NCBI GenBank assembly: GCA_024683035.1
Contig: JAIKYQ010000065.1
Span: 55,997-119,996, forward strand
DNA length: 64,000 nucleotides
From: Eubacterium sp.
GTDB lineage: Bacteria > Bacillota > Clostridia > Lachnospirales > Lachnospiraceae
Direction: 5' to 3'
Each line of letters starts with the position of its first letter. Position 1 is the stretch's first letter. A model generated the notes under the pieces. That model was not told the DNA's origin, made no database searches, and saw only the letters and a program-made list of their open reading frames with translations. Positions 41,598 through 50,829 of this stretch are shown here, piece after piece. A program made the position numbers and the translations under genes.

Positions 41598-42335
41598 TTA
41601 CTCCAGTTCCCCGTCCAGATTGGTATAAACGTTCTGAACATCGTCGCTGTCATCCAGCAGGTCGAGGATCTTCTGGAGACTGGCACGTGCTGACGGATCT
41701 TCCAGCGCCACTTTTGTCTGCGGCAGCTTGACGATTTCTGCTTCGGCCATAACGATCCCTTCTTTTTCCAGCGATTCACGCACAGCCGAAAAATCAGCAG
41801 GATCCGTCAATACTTCGTAACCGTCCTCTTCCTCGTTAAAATCTTCGGCACCTGCATCCAGTACAAGCATCATCAGGTCATCCGCCGATAAAGCGCATTC
41901 TTCCTTATCAATTAAAATCTGGCCTTTTTCATCGAACATGAATGAAACACAGCCCGGTGTGCCGATATTGCCCTGACCCTTGGAGAACGCAGCCCGTACA
42001 TCGGCTGCCGTACGGTTTTTATTATCCGTGAGCGTTTCTACGATAATGGCAATACCGCTGGGACCGTATCCTTCATAGGTCATGCGTTCGTAATTCGCAG
42101 CGTTGGAATCTCCTGCTGCCTTTTTGATTCCGCGTTCGATGGTATCATTCGGCATATTGGCCGCCTTGGCCTTGGCAATGACATCCCGGAGCTTACTGTT
42201 ATTGGCCGGGTCCGGTCCGCCTTCCTTAACGGCAATGACAATCTCTCTTCCGATGATTGTAAATACCTTGCCCTTTTTGGCATCATTTTTCTCTTTTTTA
42301 TGCTTGATATTCGCAAATTTAGAATGTCCTGACAT
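41598..42335 (-). CDS. YebC/PmpR-family protein
   Basis: A 245-residue member of the YebC family. It opens with the invariant [21 protein letters not shown]-type segment, and the [20 protein letters not shown] and [11 protein letters not shown] blocks follow. Proteins of this family bind DNA as regulators or, as shown for YebC2, assist translation through proline stretches; which applies here cannot be decided. It is a separate gene between uppP and nnrDE, with a 106-base upstream gap that holds a TGCCGG/CCGGCA hairpin. Confidence 0.95.
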   Translation of the reverse strand: MSGHSKFANIKHKKEKNDAKKGKVFTIIGREIVIAVKEGGPDPANNSKLRDVIAKAKAANMPNDTIERGIKKAAGDSNAANYERMTYEGYGPSGIAIIVETLTDNKNRTAADVRAAFSKGQGNIGTPGCVSFMFDEKGQILIDKEECALSADDLMMLVLDAGAEDFNEEEDGYEVLTDPADFSAVRESLEKEGIVMAEAEIVKLPQTKVALEDPSARASLQKILDLLDDSDDVQNVYTNLDGELE

Positions 42336-42441
42336 ACTTAGCTCCTATCCTATTTTCCTGTGCCGGCTGCATCGCATACTACCGGCAATTTTATTCAGTC
42401 TATAAAAGAATAGCACTGCGCTGCGTCATCGTCAAGGCTGC

Positions 42442-43926
42442 TCATATGCGTATATAGTCGATCAGATCGCCGGCCAGAACCGCCGCTTCGGACCGCTCCC
42501 TGGCTGCACGGTTGCCGCATGTCCCATGTAAACAGACAGCCAGTGCTGCCGCTTTTGACGGCTGTTCGGAAAGCTGAAACAGGAAGGCAGCCAGGATACC
42601 GGCCAGGACATCACCGCTGCCCGCCGTCGCCAGTGCACTGCTCCCCTCCGGATAAAGATAACTGACCCCGTCCGCCCCGGCAATGACGGTATGGGCATCT
42701 TTCAGTACCACACAGGCGCCGCTTTTTTCAGCCAGCGCTTCTGCCGCTTTTCTGGAATCTGCTTTAATGGCGGCACAGTCCTCTCCCGTCAGGCGGCTCA
42801 TCTCCATAACGTGCGGTGTCAGGACACAGGGACCCGGATAGGCACGCAGCATGTCCGGACGCCCCTGCAGCAGATTCAGTGCATCTGCATCCAGCACCAG
42901 CGGGAGTCGGCTGCGGCTGCAGACATATTCCAGAATATCGGAGGCCGTCTTTCCTGTTCCTATGCCGGGTCCGATCAAAACCGCATCCGCCCAGTTCAGC
43001 GCCGCCTCCAGTCCGTCGGACTCCCAGGCTTCTTCACGATATGTTTCCAGCAGTGCTTCGGGGAAAGAAGCTGCCAACGCCTGTCTGTTTGTTTCTTCCG
43101 TATAGATTTTCACCATTCCCGCCCCGCTCCGCAGGCAGGCTTTTGCAGACAGATATGCCGCTCCGCAGATACAGCGGCTTCCCGCAATGACCAGTATTTT
43201 GCCGAAAGTACCTTTATTTCCGGATTCTGCTCTGCCCGGAAGAAGAGACAGATCCTGCTGTGTCACCAGATGGAATTCTCTGTCTTCCGGCATGTCATCA
43301 GGGAGGCGTATTCCGATTTTTCGGATGTATACCCGGCCGGCACAGGCTTTCCCGGGATACTGGTATAAACCGGCTTTCGGTCCGGAAAAGCTGACCGTAC
43401 AGCTTGCTTTGACGGCACATCCCAGGACCTGTCCCGTATCGGTATGCACGCCGGACGGGATATCCACCGCTGCGACCGGAATCCCGGAATCATTGATAGT
43501 ACGGATAAGGCCGGCATACGGCTCCTGTACCATACGGGAAAGTCCGATTCCGAAAAGGGCATCCACGATCAGTGTTTTTCCTGTCAGATCCGGGAGATCT
43601 TCAGCCGGTACGATACGGACATCATACGTACGCAGCAGCTCCTCCTGCTGCTTTCGCTCCGTACTGTAACGGGATGGATCTCCTGCGGCCACGACAAGCG
43701 GATGATAGCCTCTTTCGGCCAGAAGCCGGGCAACGACTATACCGTCTCCGCCGTTATTGCCGGTCCCGCAGAATACAACCGTACCGGAAAGATCCAGTTT
43801 CTCCTCTGTAAGCACCTCCATAACAGCCAGTGCGGCCCGTTCCATCAGTACGGGAGAAGACAGCCCCTGACGCATCGTCCGGCTGTCTGCCTCTTTGAGC
43901 TGTGCTGCTGTCCAAATCCTTTCCAA
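42442..43926 (-). CDS. nnrDE: Bifunctional NAD(P)HX epimerase / ADP-dependent dehydratase
   Basis: A 494-residue fusion. The N-terminal YjeF_N epimerase (about 1-210) contains GTGNNGGDGIVVARLL. The C-terminal ribokinase-like dehydratase (about 225-490) contains GPGIGTGKTASD and the GSGDVLAGILAAF catalytic loop. Together they repair hydrated NADH and NADPH. It lies directly downstream of rex, so a redox regulator and a nicotinamide-cofactor repair enzyme may share a transcript; a hairpin (43965-43986) lies between. Confidence 0.96.
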   Translation of the reverse strand: MERIWTAAQLKEADSRTMRQGLSSPVLMERAALAVMEVLTEEKLDLSGTVVFCGTGNNGGDGIVVARLLAERGYHPLVVAAGDPSRYSTERKQQEELLRTYDVRIVPAEDLPDLTGKTLIVDALFGIGLSRMVQEPYAGLIRTINDSGIPVAAVDIPSGVHTDTGQVLGCAVKASCTVSFSGPKAGLYQYPGKACAGRVYIRKIGIRLPDDMPEDREFHLVTQQDLSLLPGRAESGNKGTFGKILVIAGSRCICGAAYLSAKACLRSGAGMVKIYTEETNRQALAASFPEALLETYREEAWESDGLEAALNWADAVLIGPGIGTGKTASDILEYVCSRSRLPLVLDADALNLLQGRPDMLRAYPGPCVLTPHVMEMSRLTGEDCAAIKADSRKAAEALAEKSGACVVLKDAHTVIAGADGVSYLYPEGSSALATAGSGDVLAGILAAFLFQLSEQPSKAAALAVCLHGTCGNRAARERSEAAVLAGDLIDYIRI

Positions 43927-43964
43927 TTCCGTTTTCCTTTCTTTTTTGCGCTGTTATCTAAATA

Positions 43965-43986
43965 CAGACCCGCATCCGCGGGTCTG
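43965..43986. terminator. Strong hairpin between rex and nnrDE
   Basis: CAGACCCGC and GCGGGTCTG form a perfect 9-bp stem around a 4-base loop. On the minus strand it is followed by TATTTAG, a weak U-tract, so it may be a partial terminator or an mRNA-processing/stability hairpin. Confidence 0.6.
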
Positions 43987-43990
43987 CCTG

Positions 43991-44641
43991 TTAGTTTTCT
44001 TCTTTCTGCTGTGCCGCATTCAGGCGGTACGTCAATTGCATCAGGCTGTCTGACAAGTGGACATTTTCCACGATGACATCCTCGGGAAGCTGCAGATTAA
44101 GATCCGTATAGGCAAAATTCCAAATGGCATTTATGCCGTTTTCCACAAGGATCTGAGCTATTTCCGTAGCATTCTTCTTAGGCAGTGTCAGAACGGCGAT
44201 CTCTACTTCGTGTTCTTTCAAAAAAGACGGCAGTTCTTCTACGCTGCGGATTTCGGTATTGCGTACTTTTGTTCCGATAACCTCTTTCCGGATATCAAAC
44301 AACCCTACGATATGTATACTGCCGCGGTTGAAGTTTTCGTAATTGGCCAGTGCCTTTCCCAGGTGGCCTGTCCCGATGATGATCATGGCATGATCATGAT
44401 CCAGCCCCAGGATCTTACCGATCTCATCCCGCAGATACCGAACATTATAACCATAACCCTGCTGTCCGAAACCGCCGAAATTATTCAGATCCTGCCGGAT
44501 CTGGGAAGCCGTAACCTTCATAAGGCGGCTCAGTTCTCCGGATGAAATCCTTTCCGTGCCGGAATTCAGCAGTTCACCCAGATAACGATGATAGCGCGGA
44601 AGTCTGCTGATCACCGCCTTGGATATTTGTCTTTCTCCCAC
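43991..44641 (-). CDS. rex: Redox-sensing transcriptional repressor Rex
   Basis: A 216-residue Rex. The N-terminal winged helix (QISKAVISRLPRYHRYL...) ends near residue 80 with VTASQIRQDLNNFGGFGQQGYGY. The Rossmann domain has IIGTGHLGKAL (GxGxxG) and senses the NADH/NAD+ ratio. The GTG at 44641 is chosen: AAGGAGG stands 8 bases upstream and the family's conserved sequence begins right there. An in-frame ATG at 44722 would lie only about 5 bases from the predicted transcript start. The promoter is at 44734-44762. Confidence 0.96.
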   Translation of the reverse strand: MGERQISKAVISRLPRYHRYLGELLNSGTERISSGELSRLMKVTASQIRQDLNNFGGFGQQGYGYNVRYLRDEIGKILGLDHDHAMIIIGTGHLGKALANYENFNRGSIHIVGLFDIRKEVIGTKVRNTEIRSVEELPSFLKEHEVEIAVLTLPKKNATEIAQILVENGINAIWNFAYTDLNLQLPEDVIVENVHLSDSLMQLTYRLNAAQQKEEN

Positions 44642-44733
44642 AGCGGTTTCCTCCTTGATCGTTCCTGCTGTATGATTGATCCTGCAGCCAAAGAATCTGC
44701 GCATCAAATGAATCGAATCCAACTGTTTTTGTT

Positions 44734-44762
44734 AGTATAACCGTTAGCCAAAAATCTGTCAA
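44734..44762 (-). promoter_or_regulatory. rex promoter
   Basis: On the minus strand: TTGACA (44757-44762), 17 bases, TATACT (44734-44739). Start expected near 44727, giving a leader of about 86 bases to the GTG start. Confidence 0.8.
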
Positions 44763-44775
44763 CTTTGCAGGATTC

Positions 44776-44785
44776 GTGCTATACT
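44776..44785 (+). promoter_or_regulatory. Extended -10 of the ABC-F gene
   Basis: GTGCTATACT: TATACT at 44780-44785 preceded by TGC. No good -35 stands upstream; the 17-base position is occupied by the complement of the rex -35. Initiation would be 3-5 bases before the ATG at 44796. Confidence 0.5.
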
Positions 44786-44795
44786 CTACTGTATT

Positions 44796-46712
44796 ATGAT
44801 ACTTTCATGTCAGCATATAACAAAATCATATGGTACAGAAAGCGTTCTGCGGGACGTCTCTTTTCATTTGGAAGAAGGCGAAAAGGCTGCCCTGATCGGC
44901 GTCAACGGAGCAGGGAAGACCACGCTGCTGCGTATCCTGACAGGTCAGGAAAATGCCGACGGCGGCGTCTGTTCCGTAAAAGGCGGATGCCGGATCGGTT
45001 ACCTGGCCCAGTATCAGGAACTGGAAGGCAGCTGTACTATTTACGAAGAAGTCCGAAAGGCCAGACTTGATCTTTTGGATATGGAACAGAGAATCCGCGC
45101 CATGGAAGCAGAAATGGCCGGCGTTCCTTCTGCCGAAAACCCTGCCCTTCTTCAGAAATATGAAGAAACATTGCAGGAATATGAACGACGTAACGGATAT
45201 GCCAGTGAGAGCGAGATCATCGGCGTACTGCGCGGACTGGGATTCGCCGAGTCCGATTACACCAGAAAACTCTCTTCGCTTTCCGGCGGACAGAAAACGA
45301 GGGTTGTGCTGGCCCGTGTCCTTCTGGAAGAACCGGACATCCTTCTTCTGGATGAGCCGACCAACCATCTGGACGTTTCCTCCGTTCGCTGGCTGGAAGC
45401 ACGTCTTTCCCGGTATCCGGGCACGCTTCTGCTGGTTTCCCATGACCGTTATTTCATGGACCGCCTTGTCACGCATGTGATTGAAATAGAACGCGGTACT
45501 TCTCTCTCTTTTCCCGGGAATTACACAGCATTCAGTCGGAAAAAAGCGGAAAAGCGTAAAGCAGCTTTGCGTGCCTGGGAAAAGCAGGATGCCGCTATCC
45601 GCCATCAGGAAGCTGTGATCCGGAAACTCCGGCAGTTCAACCGGGAAAAATCCATTAGCCGTGCGGAAAGCAGGGAAAAACAATTGCAAAAGACAGAACG
45701 CCTGGAGAAGCCGGCGGATCTGGATGCTGATATGCGTTTGGAGCTGATCCCTTCGCAGGAAAGCGGCAAGGACGTCTGCATCGTTGAAGGGCTGCAGAAG
45801 CGTTTTTCTTCGGATCCTTTGTTCAGGGATCTGCATTTTATGATACGGCGCGGCGAACGGATCGGCCTGATCGGGGATAACGGAACCGGAAAATCAACCA
45901 TATTAAAAATACTCGGCGGAGATCTAAAGCCGGATGCCGGCCAGATCCGTTTCGGTTCACGGGTGCAGACAGGTTACTACGATCAGGAACAGCAGCTTCT
46001 GCATGAAGACAAAACGCTGTTTGATGAAATCTCCGACTCTTATCCGGACCGCACGCAAACAGAAATCCGCAATATGCTGGCCGCTTTTCTGTTTACCGGC
46101 GACGATGCATTTAAACAGATCTCTGCTCTCTCCGGTGGAGAACGAGCCCGCGTGACACTGGCAAAGCTGATGCTTTCCGGCGCCAATTTCCTGCTTCTGG
46201 ATGAGCCGACCAACCATCTGGATATCGAATCACGCGAAATATTGGAAGATGCACTCTGCCGTTTTACCGGTACGATCCTGTTTGTCAGCCATGACCGCTA
46301 TTTTATCAACCGCACGGCTACCCGGATCCTGGAACTGGATCATCAGACACTGACAGAGTATCTGGGTGACTACGATTACTATCTGGAAAAAAAGGCAGAA
46401 AAACAAACCGGCATGCCGGCCGGACCACTTTCTACAGCTGTTGATACGTCCGCGTCCGGCAAATTGGACTGGCAGGCACAGAAAGAAGAACAGGCACGCA
46501 TCCGGAAACAACAGCAGAAACTGCAGAATTGTGAAAAAGAAATAGCGGATACGGAAGAAAAGATCCGGCTCATAGATGAAGAACTTTCCCTTCCCGAAAC
46601 AGGTACGAATCTGACTCGCTGCCAGGAGCTTGCCCTGCAGAGAGAACAGCAGGACAAAAAGCTGAATGAACTGATGGAGCTTTGGGAGATCCTGGCAGAC
46701 ACAGATTCCTGA
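44796..46712 (+). CDS. ABC-F family ATPase (translation factor type)
   Basis: A 638-residue soluble protein with two ABC domains. The first (about 1-255) has GVNGAGKTT and LSGGQKTR; the second (about 325-535) has GDNGTGKST and ALSGGERAR. Both have LLLDEPTNHLD as Walker B. The P-site linker between them is charged (about 240-320) and a coiled coil closes the C-terminus (about 560-635). ABC-F proteins work on the ribosome E-site. This one resembles the Uup/YfmR housekeeping branch more than antibiotic-resistance members. It has no Shine-Dalgarno sequence and almost no leader. It is the only plus-strand gene between 5.8 and 58.5 kb. Confidence 0.93.
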   Translation: MILSCQHITKSYGTESVLRDVSFHLEEGEKAALIGVNGAGKTTLLRILTGQENADGGVCSVKGGCRIGYLAQYQELEGSCTIYEEVRKARLDLLDMEQRIRAMEAEMAGVPSAENPALLQKYEETLQEYERRNGYASESEIIGVLRGLGFAESDYTRKLSSLSGGQKTRVVLARVLLEEPDILLLDEPTNHLDVSSVRWLEARLSRYPGTLLLVSHDRYFMDRLVTHVIEIERGTSLSFPGNYTAFSRKKAEKRKAALRAWEKQDAAIRHQEAVIRKLRQFNREKSISRAESREKQLQKTERLEKPADLDADMRLELIPSQESGKDVCIVEGLQKRFSSDPLFRDLHFMIRRGERIGLIGDNGTGKSTILKILGGDLKPDAGQIRFGSRVQTGYYDQEQQLLHEDKTLFDEISDSYPDRTQTEIRNMLAAFLFTGDDAFKQISALSGGERARVTLAKLMLSGANFLLLDEPTNHLDIESREILEDALCRFTGTILFVSHDRYFINRTATRILELDHQTLTEYLGDYDYYLEKKAEKQTGMPAGPLSTAVDTSASGKLDWQAQKEEQARIRKQQQKLQNCEKEIADTEEKIRLIDEELSLPETGTNLTRCQELALQREQQDKKLNELMELWEILADTDS

Positions 46713-46719
46713 AGAGTAT

Positions 46720-47928
46720 TTACAGCTGTTCCAGCTCCGCTCGGATGGCTTTGATAAAGGCTTCACTGTCCAGAATGACCGGATCCGGAATATGGGTGAT
46801 CGCCGCCAGATCACCGGTCATCTTCCCATTTTCGATCGTACGGATCGTGGCTTTTTCCAGATGATCGGCAAACACCTGCAGCTCCGGAATGCCATCCAGT
46901 TCCCCGCGCTTGCGCAAAGCCCCGCTCCAGGCAAAAATCGTCGCCACAGAATTGGTAGATGTGGTCTCTCCCTTCAGATACTTGTAATAATGCCGCTGGA
47001 CTGTTCCATGCGCCGCTTCATATTCATAATAACCGCCCGGAGAAACCAGGACAGAAGTCATCATGGCCAGCGAGCCGAAAGCCGACGAGATCATATCACT
47101 CATCACATCACCGTCGTAGTTTTTCGTTGCCCAGATAAAGCCGCCGGCTGATTTCATGATCCTGGCTACTGCGTCATCGATCAGGGTATAGAAATAGGTG
47201 ATGCCTGCTTTTTCAAATTCCGGCCGGTACTCATTTTCATAGAGTTCCTCAAAAATATCCTTAAACCGATGATCATAGGTTTTGGAGATCGTATCCTTGG
47301 TGGAGAACCAGAGGTCCTTTTTTTCAGCCAGTGCGTAGGTAAAGCAGCTGCGGGCATAGCTGATGATGGAAGCATCCAGATTGTGTACGCCCTGCACAAC
47401 GCCCGGTCCGTTAAAAACATGGATAACAGACCGATCCTGTGTTTTGCCGTCTTCCGACGTATAGACCATCTCCACTTTCCCGGGACCCGGGATGCGCATT
47501 TCTACATTTTTGTATATATCGCCGTACGCATGACGCGCGATGGTGATCGGTTTTTTCCAGTTGCGTACACAGGGGTCAATGCCCTTTACAATGATCGGCG
47601 TACGGAAGACCGTTCCGTCCAGCATGGCGCGGATCGTCCCGTTCGGACTCTTCCACATTTCCTTCAAATTGTATTCCTGCACCCGGGCGGCATTTGGTGT
47701 GATCGTTGCACACTTGACCGCCACGCCGTATTTTTTCGTTGCTTCGGCAGAGTCTTTTGTGACCTGGTCATCCGTTTCGTCCCGGTGCTGCAATCCCAGA
47801 TCATAATACTCCGTCTTCAGATCGATAAAGGGAACGATCAGTTCCTCCTTGATCATCTTCCAAAGGATTCTTGTCATTTCATCGCCGTCCATTTCGACCA
47901 GCGGTGTTTTCATCTGTATTTTTTTCAT
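46720..47928 (-). CDS. icd: NADP-dependent isocitrate dehydrogenase, type II (eukaryote-like)
   Basis: A 402-residue enzyme of the homodimeric IDH1/IDH2-like class. [13 protein letters not shown] (about 11-23) with the following K-x-P-x-D-L segment, the [16 protein letters not shown] substrate loop (about 94-109) and the [10 protein letters not shown]-like metal site (NYDGDVMSD) are characteristic. It oxidises isocitrate to 2-oxoglutarate. The ATG follows AGAGGAGA. It converges on the ABC-F gene with only 7 bases between stop codons and no visible terminator. Confidence 0.96.
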   Translation of the reverse strand: MKKIQMKTPLVEMDGDEMTRILWKMIKEELIVPFIDLKTEYYDLGLQHRDETDDQVTKDSAEATKKYGVAVKCATITPNAARVQEYNLKEMWKSPNGTIRAMLDGTVFRTPIIVKGIDPCVRNWKKPITIARHAYGDIYKNVEMRIPGPGKVEMVYTSEDGKTQDRSVIHVFNGPGVVQGVHNLDASIISYARSCFTYALAEKKDLWFSTKDTISKTYDHRFKDIFEELYENEYRPEFEKAGITYFYTLIDDAVARIMKSAGGFIWATKNYDGDVMSDMISSAFGSLAMMTSVLVSPGGYYEYEAAHGTVQRHYYKYLKGETTSTNSVATIFAWSGALRKRGELDGIPELQVFADHLEKATIRTIENGKMTGDLAAITHIPDPVILDSEAFIKAIRAELEQL

Positions 47929-48015
47929 TATATGTCTCCTCTAACGGTTGTCTTTTCGGTTACACAGGTATACAGATACCGTTTTATAATACATATAGAA
48001 TGTATCACACAGACT

Positions 48016-48564
48016 TCAGGCCGCGCTTCCCAAAACGGAACGGTTTTTCCAGATATAATCGATCAATGATACGATCGTCAGAATAACGGCAGCCACCGTC
48101 AGTATGGTTTCCAGCACAGCCCAGGAGGTAATATTTAACAGCATGATGATGATCAGTGCCATCTGTACGATGGTTTTGATCTTTCCCCACCAGCTGGCCG
48201 CGATCACAATCCCGTTGTCGGCGGCCACCAGACGGAAGCCGCTGATGATGAATTCTCTGGCTATGATGATGATCACGACCCAGGCTGCCAGCTCCTGTGT
48301 ATCCACAAGACAGATCAGTGCCGTACAGACCAGCAGCTTATCGGCAAGCGGATCCATGAATTTTCCGAAATCTGTAACCAGGTCATATTTTCTGGCAATA
48401 TAGCCATCCGCCGTATCGGTCAGGCTGGCGATGATAAAAACAACAAGGGAAAGATATCTTCCCGCTGCAAAGGGTGCATAAAAGAAAAGCAGAAATACGG
48501 GAATCAGGACCATGCGAAGGCAGGTCAGTTTATTGGGCAGATTCATATTTCTCAACATACTCAT
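48016..48564 (-). CDS. pgsA: CDP-diacylglycerol-glycerol-3-phosphate phosphatidyltransferase (PgsA)
   Basis: A 182-residue membrane enzyme with about five helices. The CDP-alcohol phosphatidyltransferase motif DGYIAR-x8-G-x3-D-x3-D is complete (about 52-74). It makes phosphatidylglycerophosphate for phosphatidylglycerol. The ATG overlaps the rimO stop, the usual rimO-pgsA pairing in Firmicutes. Confidence 0.95.
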   Translation of the reverse strand: MSMLRNMNLPNKLTCLRMVLIPVFLLFFYAPFAAGRYLSLVVFIIASLTDTADGYIARKYDLVTDFGKFMDPLADKLLVCTALICLVDTQELAAWVVIIIIAREFIISGFRLVAADNGIVIAASWWGKIKTIVQMALIIIMLLNITSWAVLETILTVAAVILTIVSLIDYIWKNRSVLGSAA

Positions 48565-49907
48565 GATACAATCTCTCCTATCAGATCATACTCTCCGGCG
48601 GCAGTCACGCGTGCCCGCACCATGTCGCCGGTATGCAGTTCCTCTGTACAGTGCAGGAAAAAGAGTCCGTCTATATCCGGTGCATCACCATAGGTTCTGC
48701 CGATCCAGACCTGCTCTTCCGGGGAATACCCTTCGATAAAGACTTCCCGAATCTGACCGACCAGTTCTTTTCCGATCTCTCCTGAAATCTCCTGCTGCAC
48801 GGTAAGCAGTTCATCCCGCCGCCTTTCTTTTTCAGCCTGTTCAATCTGGCCGTGCATGCGTGCAGCCGGCGTGCCTTCTTCCCTGGAATAGGTAAATACC
48901 CCGAGACGTTCAAACCGCATTTCCCCAAGGAACGCAAGCAACGCTTTATGCTGCTCCTCTGTTTCGCCGGGAAAACCGGTGATCAGTGTAGTACGTATCA
49001 CAATACCGGGAATCTGTCTGCGCAGCTCCGCAATCGCCGAAACCAGTCCGGCATGCGATGTCTTTCTTCCCATTCTTTTCAAAACGGCATCTTCACTGTG
49101 CTGGATCGGCAGATCCAGATACCGGCAGATCTTCGGTTCTTCCCGTATGGTACGGATCATTTCCGGATAGAGTTCTTCCGGATAGCAGTAAAGGATCCGG
49201 ATCCACAAAAATCCCTCAATACGGCACAGGGCCCGAAGCAGTTCATGAAGCTTCTTTTCTCCGTACAGATCCATGCCATAGCAGGCGGTATCCTGTGCCA
49301 CGAGGATCAGTTCCCGCACGCCTCTGTCTGCAAGAGATGCAGCTTCTTCCTGAAGATGTTCCATCGGTACGCTTCGGTATGGGCCGCGCAAAGATGGAAT
49401 GACACAATAGGTACAGTGTCTGTCACATCCTTCCGCGATCTTCAGATATGCAAAAAAGCCGCCTGTTGTCAGAATGCGGGATGGTTCACGTACTGTGATA
49501 TCAGAGGGCGCATCCAGATAGACCGGCCTTTCTCCCTTTTCTGCCGCCAGTATGGCTTCACGGATCTTTGTATAACTGTGGGTGCCGATGACGGCATCAA
49601 CTTCCGGTATTTCCTGCAGGATTTCCTGTCTGTAACGTTCGGAAAGACAGCCGGCAACGATCAGGGCATGGCATTTCCCTTCCCGGCGCCAGGCAGCCAT
49701 GTCCAGAATGGTCTGTACGCTTTCTTCCTTTGCCTCATCGATAAAGCAGCACGTATTTACAACGATGATATCCGCTTCTGCTTCATCATCGGTAATACCA
49801 TACGCATCCTCAGAAAGAAGGCCCAGCATTCTTTCTGAGTCCACGCGGTTTTTGTCACATCCCAGAGAAATAAACAGGATTTGTTTTTGATTATTTTCGC
49901 TGTTCAA
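48561..49907 (-). CDS. rimO: Ribosomal protein S12 methylthiotransferase (RimO)
   Basis: A 448-residue radical-SAM methylthiotransferase. The N-terminal cluster cysteines are in SLGCDKNRVDSE, NTCCFIDEAKEES and VAGCLSERY. The radical-SAM site is CDRHCTYC. A TRAM domain ends the protein. The GCDKNRVDSE block distinguishes RimO from MiaB, also encoded in this window. The start is TTG, following the rpoZ stop codon, with only an AGAAG-like ribosome site; translation probably depends on coupling to rpoZ. Confidence 0.96.
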   Translation of the reverse strand: MNSENNQKQILFISLGCDKNRVDSERMLGLLSEDAYGITDDEAEADIIVVNTCCFIDEAKEESVQTILDMAAWRREGKCHALIVAGCLSERYRQEILQEIPEVDAVIGTHSYTKIREAILAAEKGERPVYLDAPSDITVREPSRILTTGGFFAYLKIAEGCDRHCTYCVIPSLRGPYRSVPMEHLQEEAASLADRGVRELILVAQDTACYGMDLYGEKKLHELLRALCRIEGFLWIRILYCYPEELYPEMIRTIREEPKICRYLDLPIQHSEDAVLKRMGRKTSHAGLVSAIAELRRQIPGIVIRTTLITGFPGETEEQHKALLAFLGEMRFERLGVFTYSREEGTPAARMHGQIEQAEKERRRDELLTVQQEISGEIGKELVGQIREVFIEGYSPEEQVWIGRTYGDAPDIDGLFFLHCTEELHTGDMVRARVTAAGEYDLIGEIVS

Positions 49908-50183
49908 TTATTCTTCTGCTTCCGTTTCTTCCTCAGCTGTATTCCGCCGTACAATATGCACTTTATCATCATAGAATTCATCTACTGCGACAGAAAGCGG
50001 TTTGCGCGGTTTTCCGTTTTTATCCACGTCACGTACAAATGCTTCTGCACCGGATACGAGCTGTCTGGCTCTTCTGGCTGTAGCCAGGACAACCGAATAA
50101 CGGCTGGTAACCAGAGGCGCATCTTCTCTGTCCTGGTCCTCGTTGATCTTATCGATCATTTCTACATATGACGGATGTATCAT
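49908..50183 (-). CDS. rpoZ: RNA polymerase omega subunit (RpoZ)
   Basis: The protein is 91 residues. MIHPSYVEMI at the start, then APLVTSRYSVVLATARRARQLVSG is the conserved omega helix that binds the beta-prime subunit. The C-terminus is acidic (EEETEAEE). The start at 50183 has GGAGGAG upstream and overlaps the gmk stop codon. It helps assemble RNA polymerase. Confidence 0.95.
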   Translation of the reverse strand: MIHPSYVEMIDKINEDQDREDAPLVTSRYSVVLATARRARQLVSGAEAFVRDVDKNGKPRKPLSVAVDEFYDDKVHIVRRNTAEEETEAEE

Positions 50184-50812
50184 AACAAAGTCTCCTCCCG
50201 TTCTGTTAGTTCTTTTTGTATCTGTCTGATAAATGCTTTCCGCTGTGCCGTACGGCAATGCTGTGTCTGGATCAGGTTATGCAGTTCGCGGACACAGGCA
50301 TCCAGATCATCATTGATCAGTATATAATCATACTCTTCCATGCCGGCGGCCTCTTCAACGGCCGCATGCAGGCGGGAATAAATGACGTCCTTCGTTTCTG
50401 TTCCCCGTCCTGTCAGCCGTTCTTCCAGAACAGCCGCATTGGGCGGCGTTACAAATATCAGGATGGTTTCAGGTCTGCGCGCCTTTACTTTCAGTGCCCC
50501 CTGGATCTCGATCTCCAGCAGCACATCTTTTCCTCCGGCCAGCTGTTCCTCCACATATGCCATGGGTGTTCCGTAAGCATGATCCACATAATACGCATAT
50601 TCGAGAAAAGCATCCCGGTCGATCATTTCCAGAAATTCTTCTTCTGTTTTATAGAAATAATCAACACCTTCCGCCTCCCCTTCCCGCGGGCTGCGCGTCG
50701 TTGCGGAAACAGACAGGGCGTAGTTTTCATATTCTTCAAGCAGACGTTTCGTAATTGTGCTTTTGCCGGATCCTGAAAATCCGGAAATAACCACCAAAAG
50801 CCCTTCAGTCAT
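50180..50812 (-). CDS. gmk: Guanylate kinase (Gmk)
   Basis: A 210-residue kinase that converts GMP to GDP. The P-loop SGFSGSGKST (about 10-19), the SATTRSPREGEAEGVDYFY GMP-binding segment and the RL-x-GRGTE lid are present. The start at 50812 has AGAGG at good spacing; a GTG at 50833 would be longer. It is followed by rpoZ with a 4-base overlap and preceded by yicC. Confidence 0.96.
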   Translation of the reverse strand: MTEGLLVVISGFSGSGKSTITKRLLEEYENYALSVSATTRSPREGEAEGVDYFYKTEEEFLEMIDRDAFLEYAYYVDHAYGTPMAYVEEQLAGGKDVLLEIEIQGALKVKARRPETILIFVTPPNAAVLEERLTGRGTETKDVIYSRLHAAVEEAAGMEEYDYILINDDLDACVRELHNLIQTQHCRTAQRKAFIRQIQKELTEREETLL

Positions 50813-50829
50813 AATCATACCTCTCTGGA

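Noticed and set aside
44700-44762. A Rex operator controlling rex itself
   Set aside because: TTGTTA occurs once near 44729, but there is no inverted TAACAA partner at the right spacing; only direct GTTAG repeats are seen.
46700-46730. A terminator between the converging ABC-F and icd genes
   Set aside because: Stop codons are 7 bases apart and no hairpin with a T-run could be found on either strand.
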